From Blastobasis lacticolella (taxonomy: Eukaryota > Arthropoda > Insecta > Lepidoptera > Blastobasidae), in NCBI GenBank assembly GCA_905147135.1, contig LR990053.1, positions 11,606,501 through 11,670,500 of the forward strand: a DNA stretch of 64,000 nucleotides, written 5' to 3'. Within the stretch, counting starts at the first letter, position 1. Each line of letters begins with the position of its first letter. Below are positions 33,896 through 45,209 of this stretch, one piece after another. Under the pieces are notes generated by a model. The model made no database searches, was not told where the DNA came from, and was given only the letters and a program-made list of their open reading frames with translations. A program made the translations under genes and the position numbers.

Positions 33896-34343
33896 ATAAT
33901 ATTTCTATTAATATGAAGACAAAAAATAAATTAAATTAAAATAAATAAGTAATTAAAATAGAGTATTAGAATCAGTTCACGTCATCCTTTTCAACGATAA
34001 ATAATAAAGAACTTCCTTTTGTTATTCAATATTAATAAATCGACAAACATGCTATAGTACTTAGACTCTTAAAATTATGACCATTAGGTTGAATGTGGCA
34101 TCTATCTGTTGTTGATACATGAGCGAAACTAACCAGAGCCTTGGGACAGGTAGCGGTCCCGCTGACCCCATATCGCTTTAACTACTCCTTTAGCATTTCG
34201 GATCCCTACTTTATTTTAATGTTGATACCCAATAAGTTTGTTTCCCTAACTCTCGAAATTTGGGTCAATTTACGAGTGACATGAACATTCTAATGTTGGG
34301 GCGTAATCAATACCTATAAAGTTTGGGTATCGGGAATCTGCAT
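33896..34343. other. No recognised feature
   Basis: AT-rich DNA immediately left of the SINE. Confidence 0.35.
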
Positions 34344-34645
34344 TAGAGCCTCGGTGGTCAAGCGGTTAAGGTAGATCGTCTCGTAAGTGAGAGGTACGGG
34401 GTTCGAATCCCAAAGCGGTCATGTGCCAATGACTTCTTTCTGAGGTTTGTGCATTAGTTGAATACCAACCGATGCTCTTACGAGCTTGGTGTGGGAAAAC
34501 ATCGTGACACCTGCACATTCAGGCGACTGAATGTATAACCATGGTCCAAGTTGGTTAGGTTCCCCTGGTAGCAGGGTCATGGAGATCAGATGATAGTCGC
34601 TCCACCTGTAATTACCTGATCTGCCAAGTCCTGGATCATGGTCCA
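34344..34645 (+). mobile_element. tRNA-derived SINE with well-preserved promoter boxes
   Basis: Head at 34346-34415: A-box-like TGGTCAAGCGG and a B box GGTTCGAATCC that fits GGTTCRANYCC exactly. Body: TGAATACCAACCGATGCTCT, ACATCGTGACACCTGCACAT, GGTTAGGTTCCCCTGGTAGC, CTGATCTGCCAAGTCCTGGA. The final part of the body and the GAT tail seen in other copies are replaced by unrelated DNA after about 34645. The head is not a functional tRNA gene: the sequence after the B box does not close an acceptor stem. Best candidate in the window for a transcribable SINE. Confidence 0.85.
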
Positions 34646-35382
34646 GGACCATACTAAACCTTTCCGCTAGGTATAGTAACATTATGAGTAAACACAATAT
34701 TAATCCCTAACTTTTAAATGGTTATCATGTTACTCCATTGTTTCCACGCTATTCCAAGTGTTTCCAATAAAATGCATCAGTGCTAATAATAATAATATTA
34801 CAGATATAGAACTAGCAGGTAGCGTGGCTTCCACGAAGGTCTGTGTGATTTCTAATTCAAGAAACGAGATGAACCACGACACCCTACTGCGGGGTGGCAG
34901 CCTACCGCTGACCTGCGCGCTGCGGTGTGCCAAAGCTTTCATGGCTTAAATAAAAGATCAAAGTAACGCAATATTGAAGCTACCACACTTTTTAGCATAA
35001 TAAAGTGCTTTACTTCAACTACATTTAAGACCCTACTAGGTCGAATGATGGACTGTAACGTTTGAGGGTAAGAAAAGTCGTTTTTGCGGCGAATGGCCGC
35101 AGATTAAAGGCTTCTAAGGGCCCTGTGTTCGTTAATAAAGATTAGAGTTAATGCCCCAAGCAACCGGGCAAAGCCTCTTTTGTCGCCAAACACACAAAGA
35201 CACGTTACTCGCGTGATGTATATCCGAAACGAACGAATATAGGCAAGAAGTTGTATCGCCAAGAAACTCAGACTGGATTTTCTTTTTCATATTTTGTTTT
35301 GAATCCTGAAGAACGTGCTTTTTTAGGGAGTTGTTGCTTTTGACTACTTTAAATCGTTATAAATGATCATCTTGGCTTCAAA
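34646..35382. other. No recognised feature
   Basis: Includes a small palindrome CATGGTCCAGGACCAT at about 34635-34652. The two opposite frames at 34730-34949 are likely chance. Confidence 0.4.
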
Positions 35383-35760
35383 ATCCCGGTTGTGCTCTCG
35401 CGTGCGAGGGCCCGTGGTCCGCCCTGACCATGATCGGTAATTACAGTCGTGCGGCTGTATCTATGTCCCTATTAAAAAAATTTCTTGCTTAGGGAGGCAT
35501 ATAAGCGGACTGTCCACCTGATGGAAAGCCACCATCGTCGTTCAAGACATCTGCAATCTAAGGGGAGCGGATGCTGTGCCGACCTTTGAGGGACCTGTAG
35601 ACATGCCATTTGAAGAACCCCATGCTATAGTGCAAAGGACAAATTGAATTATGGTTACACATTCAGTCGCCTGAATGACCAAGTGTCGTCACGATGTATT
35701 GCTTCGCCGTAAGAATATCGGTTAGTGTTCAACTAATGTTATAACTCAGAAAAAGTAGTG
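35383..35760 (-). mobile_element. tRNA-derived SINE interrupted by another repeat
   Basis: The two SINE pieces are 35383-35461 (tail side, ATCCCGGTTGTGCTCTCGCG) and about 35640-35760 (head side, CATTCAGTCGCCTGAATG then ATCGGTTAGTGTTCAACTAA). Between them lies about 175 bp with GGCATATAAGCGGACTGTCC and CACCTGATGGAAAGCCACCA, part of another dispersed repeat, so this is a nested insertion. Confidence 0.7.
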
Positions 35761-38026
35761 TAGTCGCTATCATAGTCTTTTGGTACTATTAACCCAAGCA
35801 CTAATTCCATTTGCATATCACCATTTACACAGTCCGCCCAATTGCTACTTTTTCATTCCCTGTCAATGTCATTAAGCAGTTCTTTTCTCGGTCAACATCA
35901 ACCCCTAACATATCCCATCTTGTCGTAAACATGACTAGTGATGTCACTTTTATCTATATTTAGTGAATGTGATTGATCAATAAAAATAGGATGGCAACAG
36001 CCTACCTAATTTATTAAGGGAGCATCTTGATATACTCGCTTTGTGCTCGTTTTGGCTCCAACGCTCAATGGTTTGGATGGGGTCCAATTACAATCTGTCG
36101 TGGTTATAGAGTCCAATTCCACGGGTGATTATTGTGGGGAATATTGAGATACATAGGGCTACGAAATATGGATTTGGTCCGTTACTTTTATTACTTTGGT
36201 CTTTTTCCAAACATGTTGCCAAAAGGGTGTATTACAGTTTGTGTTTTATATTAGGGGGTATTGGAACTTTTGTACACACAAAACTGAATTGCTTATTCCT
36301 TCGTAATAATGTTTGATGTTTTTTCATGTAATTACTCAAAGGTAATTTAAGTTTTGAGTCAAAATCTTTATTAAACGATTGTTTGATTTAAACTATTAAA
36401 TTTATTTTGCAAACAAGAAAATATAAATTAATTATTGAAGATTTATCTATCAACTCAAGATAATTAATACAGATAATCAGCTTGTTAGTTTTAATTAGCA
36501 CAAAATGTTGCCATAGACAGTTAAACAAGACAGTAATTAACATTTATCTGTTAAAGATTTCTTAATTGAACTATGGTTGGATTTGTTATTATTCAGATGT
36601 TTGCCTTGTTGGGCACTCATTACGTACAGTTGAATCGTGTAAAATATTAAAAAGCATTCTATTAAAAAGTTACACGATGCGAAGATGCTCAAGCCCGGCC
36701 AAAATGGGGCAGGAAGAGCAGGACAGTGGCACCTGGCAGAAGTATAGAAAAAAAAATGTACTACAGTGTAGAAGCCGTGATTGACAACTATTATCAATTT
36801 TATTCACCTCTAATAAAATTTTACCCAATTCTTGTTCCCTTTTGATATCACTTTATTAATAGGAAGTATGTGAGTTTAGAACCTTTCACCTCGAACACTT
36901 ACCTTATATCGGTACGACACACGAATCCCCCAAACTCGGAAGTCAATGTTCGTAAGTGAGGGGACATAAAATCTTCTCCATGAAGCCATAAAGAGGGCAA
37001 TTTCTTGTCTACGAGAGGGGCTTCCTCAACGTACATGGCACTATAAAGAAACGTGTTGGGAATCACTAAAGTGAATCGCATCGGCCTGATAAAAAGCTGT
37101 TTATTTTATTAGGAGGAGTCGGTTTCTGATATTTTGAAGCCTTATCAATATTATCTACTTAAGAATTCAAAGGAGCGGGTGAACTTTTTTTGTAAATATA
37201 TAGTTTGGTAAACAAAAAGACTAAGTTGGGTTAACACAATCGAGTTTTTTTGTTTACAATGAACAAAAAATTGAGTGAGTATTTTCTCCGGCATCTCCCG
37301 TAAGCTCCTTTGCCAATCAAAAAGAGTTAAACATTACTGCTTTCTCTTTCTCACACACTGGCTGTCTCGCTCTCTCGCTCCTACTCGCTGACCTTAACAC
37401 CACTGCTACGAACTAGCTTTGTAAATTTTATTTACTTTAATACTAAAAGTTTATTTGTTTTACGGGCCGTATCCCATCAATTAGATATAGGCAAAAGTAT
37501 ACTCGGATCACCTGATAAAGTTAAATAATCACCTCGGTCCAAGATAAGCATTTTACGTGGCTAGCCAATAATAAATGTGTGACCTGGAATATTTGAAGTT
37601 TTTTTTCTGCAGCGGACTGTACACGATACCCTGAAAACTAGTTAAATTAACATTTCCAATTACAAGATAGGTATACAAAAAATCATGTTTTCTACAACTT
37701 TATCCATATTGTAACAACTCAATTTCCCTCCGACGCGCGACGTTGTTACCAGGCGGTGGCACGACAGAAAATAACTTGTTTTTAATTTGAAATTGCCACG
37801 AGAGAGGACTACACGAACGATGTGCATATTTTGATTAATAATTAAACTGGAAAAGCAATCTGTATGACATAGAATTGATAGTCAATTTCTACTTCAGGGG
37901 TATATGTTGAAGCTTTACTATCAAATAGATCGTGTTTTAATAATAGAATTATTAATATTAATTAGATACTGTTAATTCATTTCAATTGTGTTTAAAATCA
38001 CCATTAAGTTAATAAGTATACAAACT
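35761..38026. other. No gene; worn RTE-like terminus at 36678-36747
   Basis: AT-rich DNA. At 36678-36747, ATGCTCAAGCCCGGCCAAAA and GGCAGGAAGAGCAGGACAGT keep the DAExRAKW..K terminus pattern of RTE-like LINEs with substitutions. Confidence 0.4.
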
Positions 38027-38060
38027 GGCAACCTGATAGAAAGTGGTCACCACTGTTTAT
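38027..38060 (-). mobile_element. Family C scrap
   Basis: ATAGAAAGTGGTCACCACTG followed by TTTATGGACAT matches the reversed 3' part of family C at 46477-46506. Confidence 0.5.
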
Positions 38061-38192
38061 GGACATAAGAAAAGTATTTCTATCTAACACCAATTCCTTG
38101 CCTACAACTTTGAGTTAAGGGGATACGTTTTTTATACAAATTTCATGTAACCTAATTTTCCCATTCTTTCAAGGGTTTCATGTTTTTAATAT

Positions 38193-38446
38193 CATCATCA
38201 TCATTACAGCCCATAACAGTCCACTGCAGGACTTCGGGCCTCTCCCACGAAAGGGGAGGTCATTGCCATAATCTCCACGCTTGGCAGGCGGGTTGGAGAT
38301 CGCAGTGCAGTTGATGTAAATCTACCCAGAAAGATGCTGCTGCCCACCTTTCGGATTTGTCCCTTAGTCGCCTCTTACGACACCCACGGGAAGAGATGGG
38401 GTGGTGCTATTCTTTGAGGTGGCGGCACTACACACCACCTTAAAAG
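38193..38446 (-). mobile_element. Family B repeat, near full length
   Basis: Reverse orientation: (ATC)n, CAGCCCATAACAGTCCACTG, CTCTCCCACGAAAGGGGAGG, CATAATCTCCACGCTTGGCA, GATGCTGCTGCCCACC, CGCCTCTTACGACACCCACG and a GGTGGTGCTATTCT end. No coding frame. Confidence 0.8.
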
Positions 38447-38994
38447 TTTTAAAGGTTAATAATTTATAATGAAGCAATTTTCTTACGTCCGGGTTTTCCG
38501 ACTATATAATAAAATGAGTGAGGTGTTGATGTGTGCTAATTTATATCCGTAATAATTAGGTAGAGTGCATTATAGTGGTATGTGCTGAGTGTAGCCCCAT
38601 TGCACTCTCCACATGGCACAAGTAACGACATTAAGAGTATATTTTATCAGTCCATTTATGTATCTTTTAACTTAATTTCTCCATTTTTTCTATTAATATT
38701 TTTTTATGTTGTGCCGTGAGTCTAAGTGGAATATTTTTTTAATTTTTATTATTGCTCTAAGATCCGGTCGTAGCAATATCTTCCCTCATCTTTTATTCAG
38801 AAAAGTCGTGTACTATACGAGAGAATACCCAGAAGAAAAATATGGGCTGCCTTTTCTTACTCTCATCCAACTATGGGGTTGCCATGGAGATAATCTACCC
38901 TCGCCTGTTATTCAATCGAGTAAATGTTAATGAAAGGTATTTTTTCCCTATCCAAGAACATAAGAGCCTGGACAAAACGTGGTCTGAACGGAAT
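38447..38994. other. No recognised feature
   Basis: AT-rich DNA; frames at 38706-38930 are unremarkable. Confidence 0.35.
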
Positions 38995-39290
38995 TATAAA
39001 ATCCCGGTTAGCTCTCGCGCACGAGGGCCCGGGGTCCACCTTTACCATGATTCGGGATATGGCAAATTAGGTAATTTTACAGTGGAGCGGGGAACCTGAC
39101 TAGATTGAACCATTCAGTCGTCTGAATGTGTAGGTTCTATAACGATATTTATCTAACCGTAAGGGCATCGGTTAGTGTTCAGCTAATGTAGATAACTCAG
39201 AAAAAGTCATTGGTACATGGTGGCAGTGGGATCCGAACCTGGTACCCCTCATGTATGAGTCCGGATACCTACTAGGCCAACCGAAGCTCA
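38995..39290 (-). mobile_element. tRNA-derived SINE, near full length
   Basis: The minus strand starts with a tRNA-like head (A-box-like TGGCCTAGTAGG, B-box-like GGTTCGGATCC) and continues with TGAACACTAACCGATGCCCT, TCAGACGACTGAATGGTTCA, TAGTCAGGTTCCCC. It loses about 50 bp of body before GAATCATGGTAAAGGTGGAC and ends GCTAACCGGGATTTTATAAT. No clear target duplication. Confidence 0.8.
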
Positions 39291-39457
39291 GAAAACATGC
39301 TAGTAAAAAATATATACAGTTTATCGCAATGCAAGTCCAATTCACAGAACACTGAATGAAAACCCTGTAACTAGTCGAACCTTTATTGACACAGCATAAA
39401 ATTAGTATAGGTATACTAACTGTATGGCTTCAAGTTACACAACTTGTGTCGGATTGT
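39291..39457. other. No recognised feature
   Basis: Short spacer between the SINE and the direct repeats. Confidence 0.35.
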
Positions 39458-39935
39458 AATGAAATTTTCTGTTTTGTTTATTTTATATAAATAAGTCAAA
39501 AAAGTCTCTGTGTTTGTAGGGGAACGTAGGTATTTCCTCATATTGAATAAAAGGAATGCTATGAAATTTTCTGTATTGTATGAAAATTTAAAGAAACAAA
39601 TAAAAAAAGTCTCTCTGTTAAAGTGTCTCTGTTGTGGTCTCTGTTCGTAGGGGAACGTAAATATTTCCTGAAACTGAATGAAAGAAATGTAATGAAGTTT
39701 TCTGTATTGTTTATTTTATAGTGACAAATTGACAACATTATTGTAAGTGTGATTTTGACACTGTGTGAATTTGTCGAAGCATATTTCTTTTATTTACATT
39801 TTAGTCTATAATTCTGGCTTATATTATTTATCTATTTATTTAAAAACTTTATTGCACAATAACACAATTTATTACTATAAATAAGTCAAAAAAGTTTCTC
39901 TGTTTGTAGAGAAACGTAGTTATTTCTTAAAAGTT
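39458..39935 (+). repeat. Diverged direct repeats, three to four units
   Basis: The unit AATGAAATTTTCTGTNTTGT .. TCAAAAAAGTCTCTNTGT .. TAGGGGAACGTA .. TATTTCCT begins near 39458, 39559 and 39690, with a partial unit at 39877-39935 after a gap. Spacing is uneven (about 100-130 bp), so it is an old, decaying array. Confidence 0.65.
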
Positions 39936-41074
39936 GGTCCTATACAAAAAATTTTTTTTTAAACTAAGAATTTTTTTTTTATTTCTAACTTAGGTAGAAA
40001 GGTATGCTTATTTTGTTTAGAACAAAAAAAATCTTTAAAAAATTGCTCCTCTTCCTTTTATCGAAGTGCCAACTAAAACTATCACTAATTATTATAAGTT
40101 ATTATATTAAACTGTCAGTTATACTGGCCATTTTACATACATTACATACAGAGGATGTCCTCTCTATCGCACGTGTGTATCAAAATAAACTCGAAGCTGA
40201 AACAAGCCGAATAAATTTGCAATATTTACCTTCGTCTAATGTGCCTAACTTTGCTTTTCTCGTTCAAGAGAGATCAAAGCATAGTTCAAGAGATGCCAAA
40301 ATCATTTAGTTATAAGTTCCTATCTACTATTTAAGTTAAGAATTTATGTACACCCATTTTATTTATGAGAACAATTTTCGTTTTCATATCTCAGCCACCG
40401 ATCGACCGGTGCATTCGATATTCTATTAAGAAGAGCTATTTGTTATCGAACGAATATATTCTTTTGAAATATTTATACGTGAGGGGAATATCTGTCGTCT
40501 AAATGGCGTTGGTCAACGGTTTTACTACAAAGCTTTTATCGGAAAATGTTTTAAGAGTTCCCTGAAAAATAACGTCGTTTGTTACTGAGAACTTTCGAGA
40601 AGTTTCGGACGCTTTCCATGTTTGATATTAAAAATGTATCCTGTTGATGGAATAATTCGTCGGGGAGAATGCAAAATGATGGTATCCTGAAGTACATACT
40701 GTATCATAAAAATTAATAAAAAAAGTAGTACAAAACTATTAAAAACTGAAAACACATTACTAAATAGGGATATAAAGTGCAAACGTTAGTTTAATTTAAA
40801 CTTGATAGCAGGCGGGGACTCATTTTCATACATGTATGTGGTCATGGATATTTAAATTTATAAAAAATATATAAATATGGGTTCCCGACACAGGCTGGCA
40901 GTCGCCATATTGAATAATGATCAATATCATGTCTTCAGTGACACTCGCAAGATTAAGACAAATCGATAGACGTAAGAACCATTAAAATCGGTCTACGCGT
41001 TTGGTCTCTAGAGTGCCATAAAGGAACAAACATACATACATTAATACATAGGCTGATGACATTAGCCTCCTTTA
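39936..41074. other. No recognised gene
   Basis: The 101-codon plus frame at 40004-40309 is the longest here; its first half is low-complexity Leu/Ile/Lys and nothing in it is recognisable. Confidence 0.35.
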
Positions 41075-41094
41075 CGTAGCGCAGTCCAGGTAAT

Positions 41095-41163
41095 CATCAT
41101 CATCATCTCGGCGTCATGTCCCGGTTGCGCTCCCCGCTCCGAGAGCCCGGGGTCCGCCATTAC
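41095..41163 (-). mobile_element. 69-bp SINE tail with a perfect 20-bp target duplication
   Basis: The minus strand reads GGCGGACCCCGGGCTCTCGG, then GCGCAACCGGGACATGACGC, then CGAGATGATGATGATG: the last 69 bases of the tRNA-SINE including its GAT tail. CGTAGCGCAGTCCAGGTAAT is duplicated at 41075-41094 and 41164-41183. This shows insertion by reverse transcription with extreme 5' truncation. Confidence 0.9.
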
Positions 41164-41404
41164 CGTAGCGCAGTCCAGGTAATAAATAGGCTAAATTTGG
41201 AGGTTAAATGATATCATAAACAGTTCCATTTAGGCTCGGCGTCATCCGCTATAATGATAGTGCAGAGTTTCGTTCAGGGGTTATAATGGATGTCTCCCAA
41301 TGTCAAAGTACCGGCCAAGACGTGACGTAACACTACTGCACGTGGTAGGGTTTCGTAGATGAATTTCGTTCGAAAAATAAAGAGGGCTTTCTGGTACTAT
41401 AAAC

Positions 41405-42367
41405 TAGAGATGTAACGGATATCCGGATAGTGCGTTAATATCCGGCCGGATACCAGATAGTTAAAAATTTATGAAAAGCCCATAACAGTGATTTTGCTCA
41501 TCGGAAATATATGCCCTTCTGTAGCAGTCGAGTAAAAAGTCGTATCAAAACGTTTAAAAACCTTATATATTAATCAAAGAACTATTGATTATGTCGGCAT
41601 CGGCACCTATTCAGAAAACTATTACAAAATTTTAATAGTTTTCTGGTCTCTTCTTTTTGCACTATGCCTTTTCCATTAGCTGGAGTCAGCTCTCCTTGTC
41701 TGCTTCCTCCATTTCTTTCTATTTTGTCCTTGGTCCCGTTGGTCCGCCGTCAGCAAGGAGGCGTGTGGGTGTCTTCTGCGTCAGCGAGTCGTCGTTGCCA
41801 AATTTAGGGCTACTTGCACTAAGGTGATCTTTGGGGCGGCGGAGCACATGCTCACACCATCGCATTGAGCGTTCTTGAATTTTCTCGGGCATAGGTGTGA
41901 CTTTGTAACCCGCTGATCAGCAAAAATACGCATTTTTGTCGTGTGTAGTTTTGACAAGTGCTGTTTAGTATTATAATGTACTTAGTGTAATAATTTAAAA
42001 TCAATCAAGATATATATAGATATTACAGATATGAAAAAATATTATCCTTGATTAAAATATGAATTTCTTTATATTTAGAGGTAGTATACGATGTCGTTTA
42101 TCCTCTACGGTGCTGTGGGCTAATGTGTAAGCCCGTATTTTGAAACTATCAATCCGTATTAGGGCGGAAGAATTGTTCAGTTCAACGTTCAAATTATTCA
42201 CATTTAACGAAAACTGTAAATTACATAAACACATGCAGTCGTATAAAGTCCCACGTCGCGATTACAGCTTGTACAAACTTGTTCAGAGACTATGAATATG
42301 ACTATGACCTGTGAATATACGGTATCTGGTATGCGGCCAAACAACTATCCGTTTCATCTTCTCTCTA
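41405..42367. mobile_element. hAT-type non-autonomous DNA transposon, copy 2
   Basis: Same left terminus TAGAGATGTAACGGATATCC and same interior as 30560-32260 without the LINE insertion, with a single 55-bp unit and several further small deletions. The right end is ACTATCCGTTTCATCTTCTC then TCTA at 42367. The flanks CTATAAAC (41397-41404) and CTACACAC (42368-42375) match at 6 of 8 positions, an eroded target duplication. The end is partly duplicated: another TTTCATCTCTA ends at 42389. Confidence 0.8.
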
Positions 42368-42389
42368 CTACACACTTCTTTCATCTCTA

Positions 42390-42737
42390 CTACACATAAG
42401 AAAGTTACAAATGTAGCAAGGCAAATACATTTTCCGTACAAATTCTATTAATTGTTGGCTAATCCAACTACATTTCGTAAGATGGTCGACTAGTACTCGT
42501 TAACTTGAAGAGTCCGCTAGGCTGGATTAATTTTTCTTGTAACTTAATGTTTAAATAAATAAATAATAGTTTATTTATCATCTTATAAAGTAAATATAAA
42601 GTAAATTTAACAATAAAATATATATAAATATATATCAACAAATGCGAAATCCAAATATATATGATGACAAATATGCTTATGGCTCAGGGGAGCATGACAC
42701 AAGTCCCACACCTCTGCTATTCTGTCACTCCCTACAA
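42390..42737. other. No gene; A/T-rich tail-like patch at 42553-42620
   Basis: AAATAAATAAATAATAGTTT (42554-42573) and TATATAAATATATATC look like retroelement tail and simple sequence. Confidence 0.35.
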
Positions 42738-42772
42738 AACACACACACGCACACACACACACACACACACAC
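42738..42772. repeat. (AC)n microsatellite
   Basis: About 17 AC units with one interruption (ACGC). The apparent Thr-His and Cys-Val frames across it are artefacts of the repeat. Confidence 0.95.
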
Positions 42773-43019
42773 AGAAGAAACAAATAAAATGCAGACAGCC
42801 ACCAAAGCACATAGCCAGACACCCCACTGCGCAGCGTCACACCCCACACACCAGAGCCTGCTTCGACAGCAGCCAATATTTACAATGTTAATTAAATATA
42901 TTTTTGGTGACTGACTAGCCCCCTTATAGGTATTTGAAACAGCCCCTGGTGCGTGATAGGGAGCATAAGGGTAATAACAATTGAGGACCTCTATCACAAA
43001 GCCGAAGGCCGTCAAAATG

Positions 43020-44690
43020 CTTCCATTCATTTGTCAGTTAGATAGACCGGTTTCCCGTTGCGTACAATCGAATGGATAAAGGACGCATATTTCAACGATC
43101 TCCGGCACTCCATACCCATAATTCCTCTAGAAATCAAGTGAGGGTTATATGCTCCCTTCTGCCAATATTATTATTATATTATGAATTCCGAAGCAATAGC
43201 GCAAACAAGCATTCTGCACCCTTTGCACAGCTTTTGCTGTTTTATTATAAAGACAAGGCCCATACACACAAGAGCACTGCACAGGTCCATGCGTATCCGG
43301 GAATTAAGAAATGGCCTAACCTTATACGGCGTGGAAAGCGAAGCATAACATTTGGGTAGTTTACCTTGTACGTGTACCTCGAACCGGAAGTCCTCGTCAT
43401 GGACTAAATCCAGACTCTTCACCGCAGCTGCGCTTCGGACGGTATCCTGCCCAATTTTTATAACCAGATTTAATGCCTTCACTTTTTCAACCTGGTCTCT
43501 AGTCCCGAGAACAATATAAACACTTTTTTGTGGATTTAACACTAAACCATTTGCACTGGCCCAATCCGCAATACCGTTGAGATCCTCGTTCAGCTTGTTC
43601 GTAGCAAGAGCGACCCCCTCGTTTGAAGTCTCAGTGTGTATGTAAACCTGCGTATCATCAGCATACAGATGGTATAGGCAATGTGCGACCAAGGTTGTGA
43701 TATCAGCTGTATATAATATATTGTGAATAGTAGAGGCCCTAAAATTGACCCTTGAATTACACCCCTTTTCAGTGGAAGAGACTTCGAAAGCACCGACTTG
43801 CCACGCTCATTACAACACCGTACTATTTGCATTCGATTCTGAAAACATGACTCAAACCACAAACAAGCCGAAGATGAAATACCGTAGAATTTTAATTTAG
43901 CCAGTAAGAGTGGGATGTCAACGCAATCAAATGCTCTAGTGAAGTCCAGCTATATAAGAATTGTATTACAACCATTATCTGATGCTACAAATATATCGTC
44001 TGTTATGTTGACTATTGCCGTGCGTGGCGGTACTATGCCTTGCACGAAATCCGGATTGCAAAGTAGGGACAATGGCATTAGTTTCCAGGTATGTGCTTAA
44101 TTGTAGCTGGATAGCTCTTTCGACAACCTTGAATAGAGCTGGCAAAATACTAATGGGTCTGCTGCACTTTGGATACTTGGTTTTTGGAAATTCTAATTAT
44201 TCTAGTAACAAGTGCCTTTTTCCATAAGTTTGGACACTTACCTATTAAAATTAACGGGCTAACAATAGCCCGGAGCGCAGGCAGAGAGTGCGGTAAAGTA
44301 AGCTCAATCATTTTCATGGATATTCCGTCAAACCCCATGGAGTTAGAAGAAAAATTACGTATGATCCGCGTGATTGTCGCCTCATCAAACGGGAAAAATT
44401 CAAATGAGTTCAGAGTAATCAGTGGATTGAAACTGTTCGATCAAACCGAAACAGTCGCCCGCTGCCGGCAACCCTCCCACAAAGTGCGCGTTAAGCTTGT
44501 CCGGGTCAGCTAGTTCCCCAGGTAGGGGTGGTTGAACCTTAGGCCTAATGACATTGTTAATACCACGCCACAATTTCGCGGGATTTTTTCTATTCTAATT
44601 GACCAAATGGGAGAAATAGGCCAGCTTCAATGCTCCGTTGTAAGCTATACAAAGATCACGGTAGTGACGTCTTAGTTAGTTTAATACTTT
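43020..44690 (-). pseudogene. Decayed LINE with reverse-transcriptase motifs (Jockey/CR1-like)
   Basis: On the minus strand from right to left: RRHYRDLCIAYNGALKLAYF and a NPAKLWRGINNVIRPKVQPP linker (about 44670-44540); SMGFDGISMKMI and WKKALVTRII (44340-44200), the usual KSPGxDGI..WKxALVxPI region; motif A LDFTRAFDCVD (43918-43949), preceded by an in-frame TAG; motif B LKRGVIQGSILGPLLFTIY (near 43770-43720); then, in another frame, motif C LYADDTQVYI (43640-43671) and the thumb region up to 43174. At least one stop and several frameshifts break the frame. The catalytic Asp residues of motifs A and C survive. The endonuclease domain is absent. The 3' limit is uncertain. Confidence 0.85.
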
Positions 44691-44924
44691 ACATGTGCCA
44701 AATATTAAGGTTAAGCTGTTAGAGGCACCTGTTTCCAACAAAAAAATCCACTTTAAGGCTAAATATGTCGGTATCGTAAACTTAATCCAAAAACGTTCTC
44801 TAGATACCCGAAATGATTTCCACGCCCACACAGTGGACTATACAGGAAAACAAATAATCATTCCTCGCTTTACGTGTAGGGGAAGATAACTAATTAACAA
44901 AAAATTCTTTTACAACTTTGTACG
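44691..44924. other. No recognised feature
   Basis: Short interval between the LINE and a Helitron-like fragment. Confidence 0.3.
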
Positions 44925-45062
44925 CCTAAAAATAATCATACAAAATTTTAGTTCTGTGGTACCAATAGTTTTGAGATAAATCGCGGACGGATAGACGGAC
45001 AGACGGCCAGACAGCATGGCGAAACTATAAGAGTTCCTTGGTTTACTACGGAACCCTAAAAA
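44925..45062. mobile_element. Helitron-like or related non-autonomous fragment
   Basis: CGGACGGATAGACGGACAGA (44986-45005) and GGTTTACTACGGAACCCTAA (45040-45059) are phrases that recur at the ends of many lepidopteran non-autonomous elements. Confidence 0.4.
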
Positions 45063-45146
45063 AGGTACCTGAACTATCCCCTCGTGTGTCCAAAGTGTAC
45101 TTTGAACAACACAATGTGCAAGGTCATTTATCCGTAGCTGCATCCT

Positions 45147-45209
45147 CAAAGAGATTGGAATGTTAGCGACTAGACTGGCAAGAAGGTCGCTAACATTCCA
45201 ATCTCTTTG
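45147..45209. repeat. Perfect 24-bp inverted repeat with 15-base loop
   Basis: 45147-45170 is the exact reverse complement of 45186-45209; the loop is TAGACTGGCAAGAAG. The flanks GCAT/TGCATGC could extend pairing. A perfect stem of this length is not explained by any neighbouring element. It could be a small RNA hairpin, a tiny MITE or a template-switch mutation. Confidence 0.9.

Noticed and set aside
34344..34415. A genuine tRNA gene
   Set aside because: A and B boxes are present, but there is no complementary acceptor stem and the sequence continues into a body shared with many dispersed copies, so it is a SINE head.
39458..39935. CRISPR-like array
   Set aside because: The units are uneven, diverged and long, and this is animal nuclear DNA; no array elsewhere in the window either.
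42607..43030. Several open frames rich in Thr-His or Cys-Val
   Set aside because: They are read-through of the (AC)n microsatellite on both strands.
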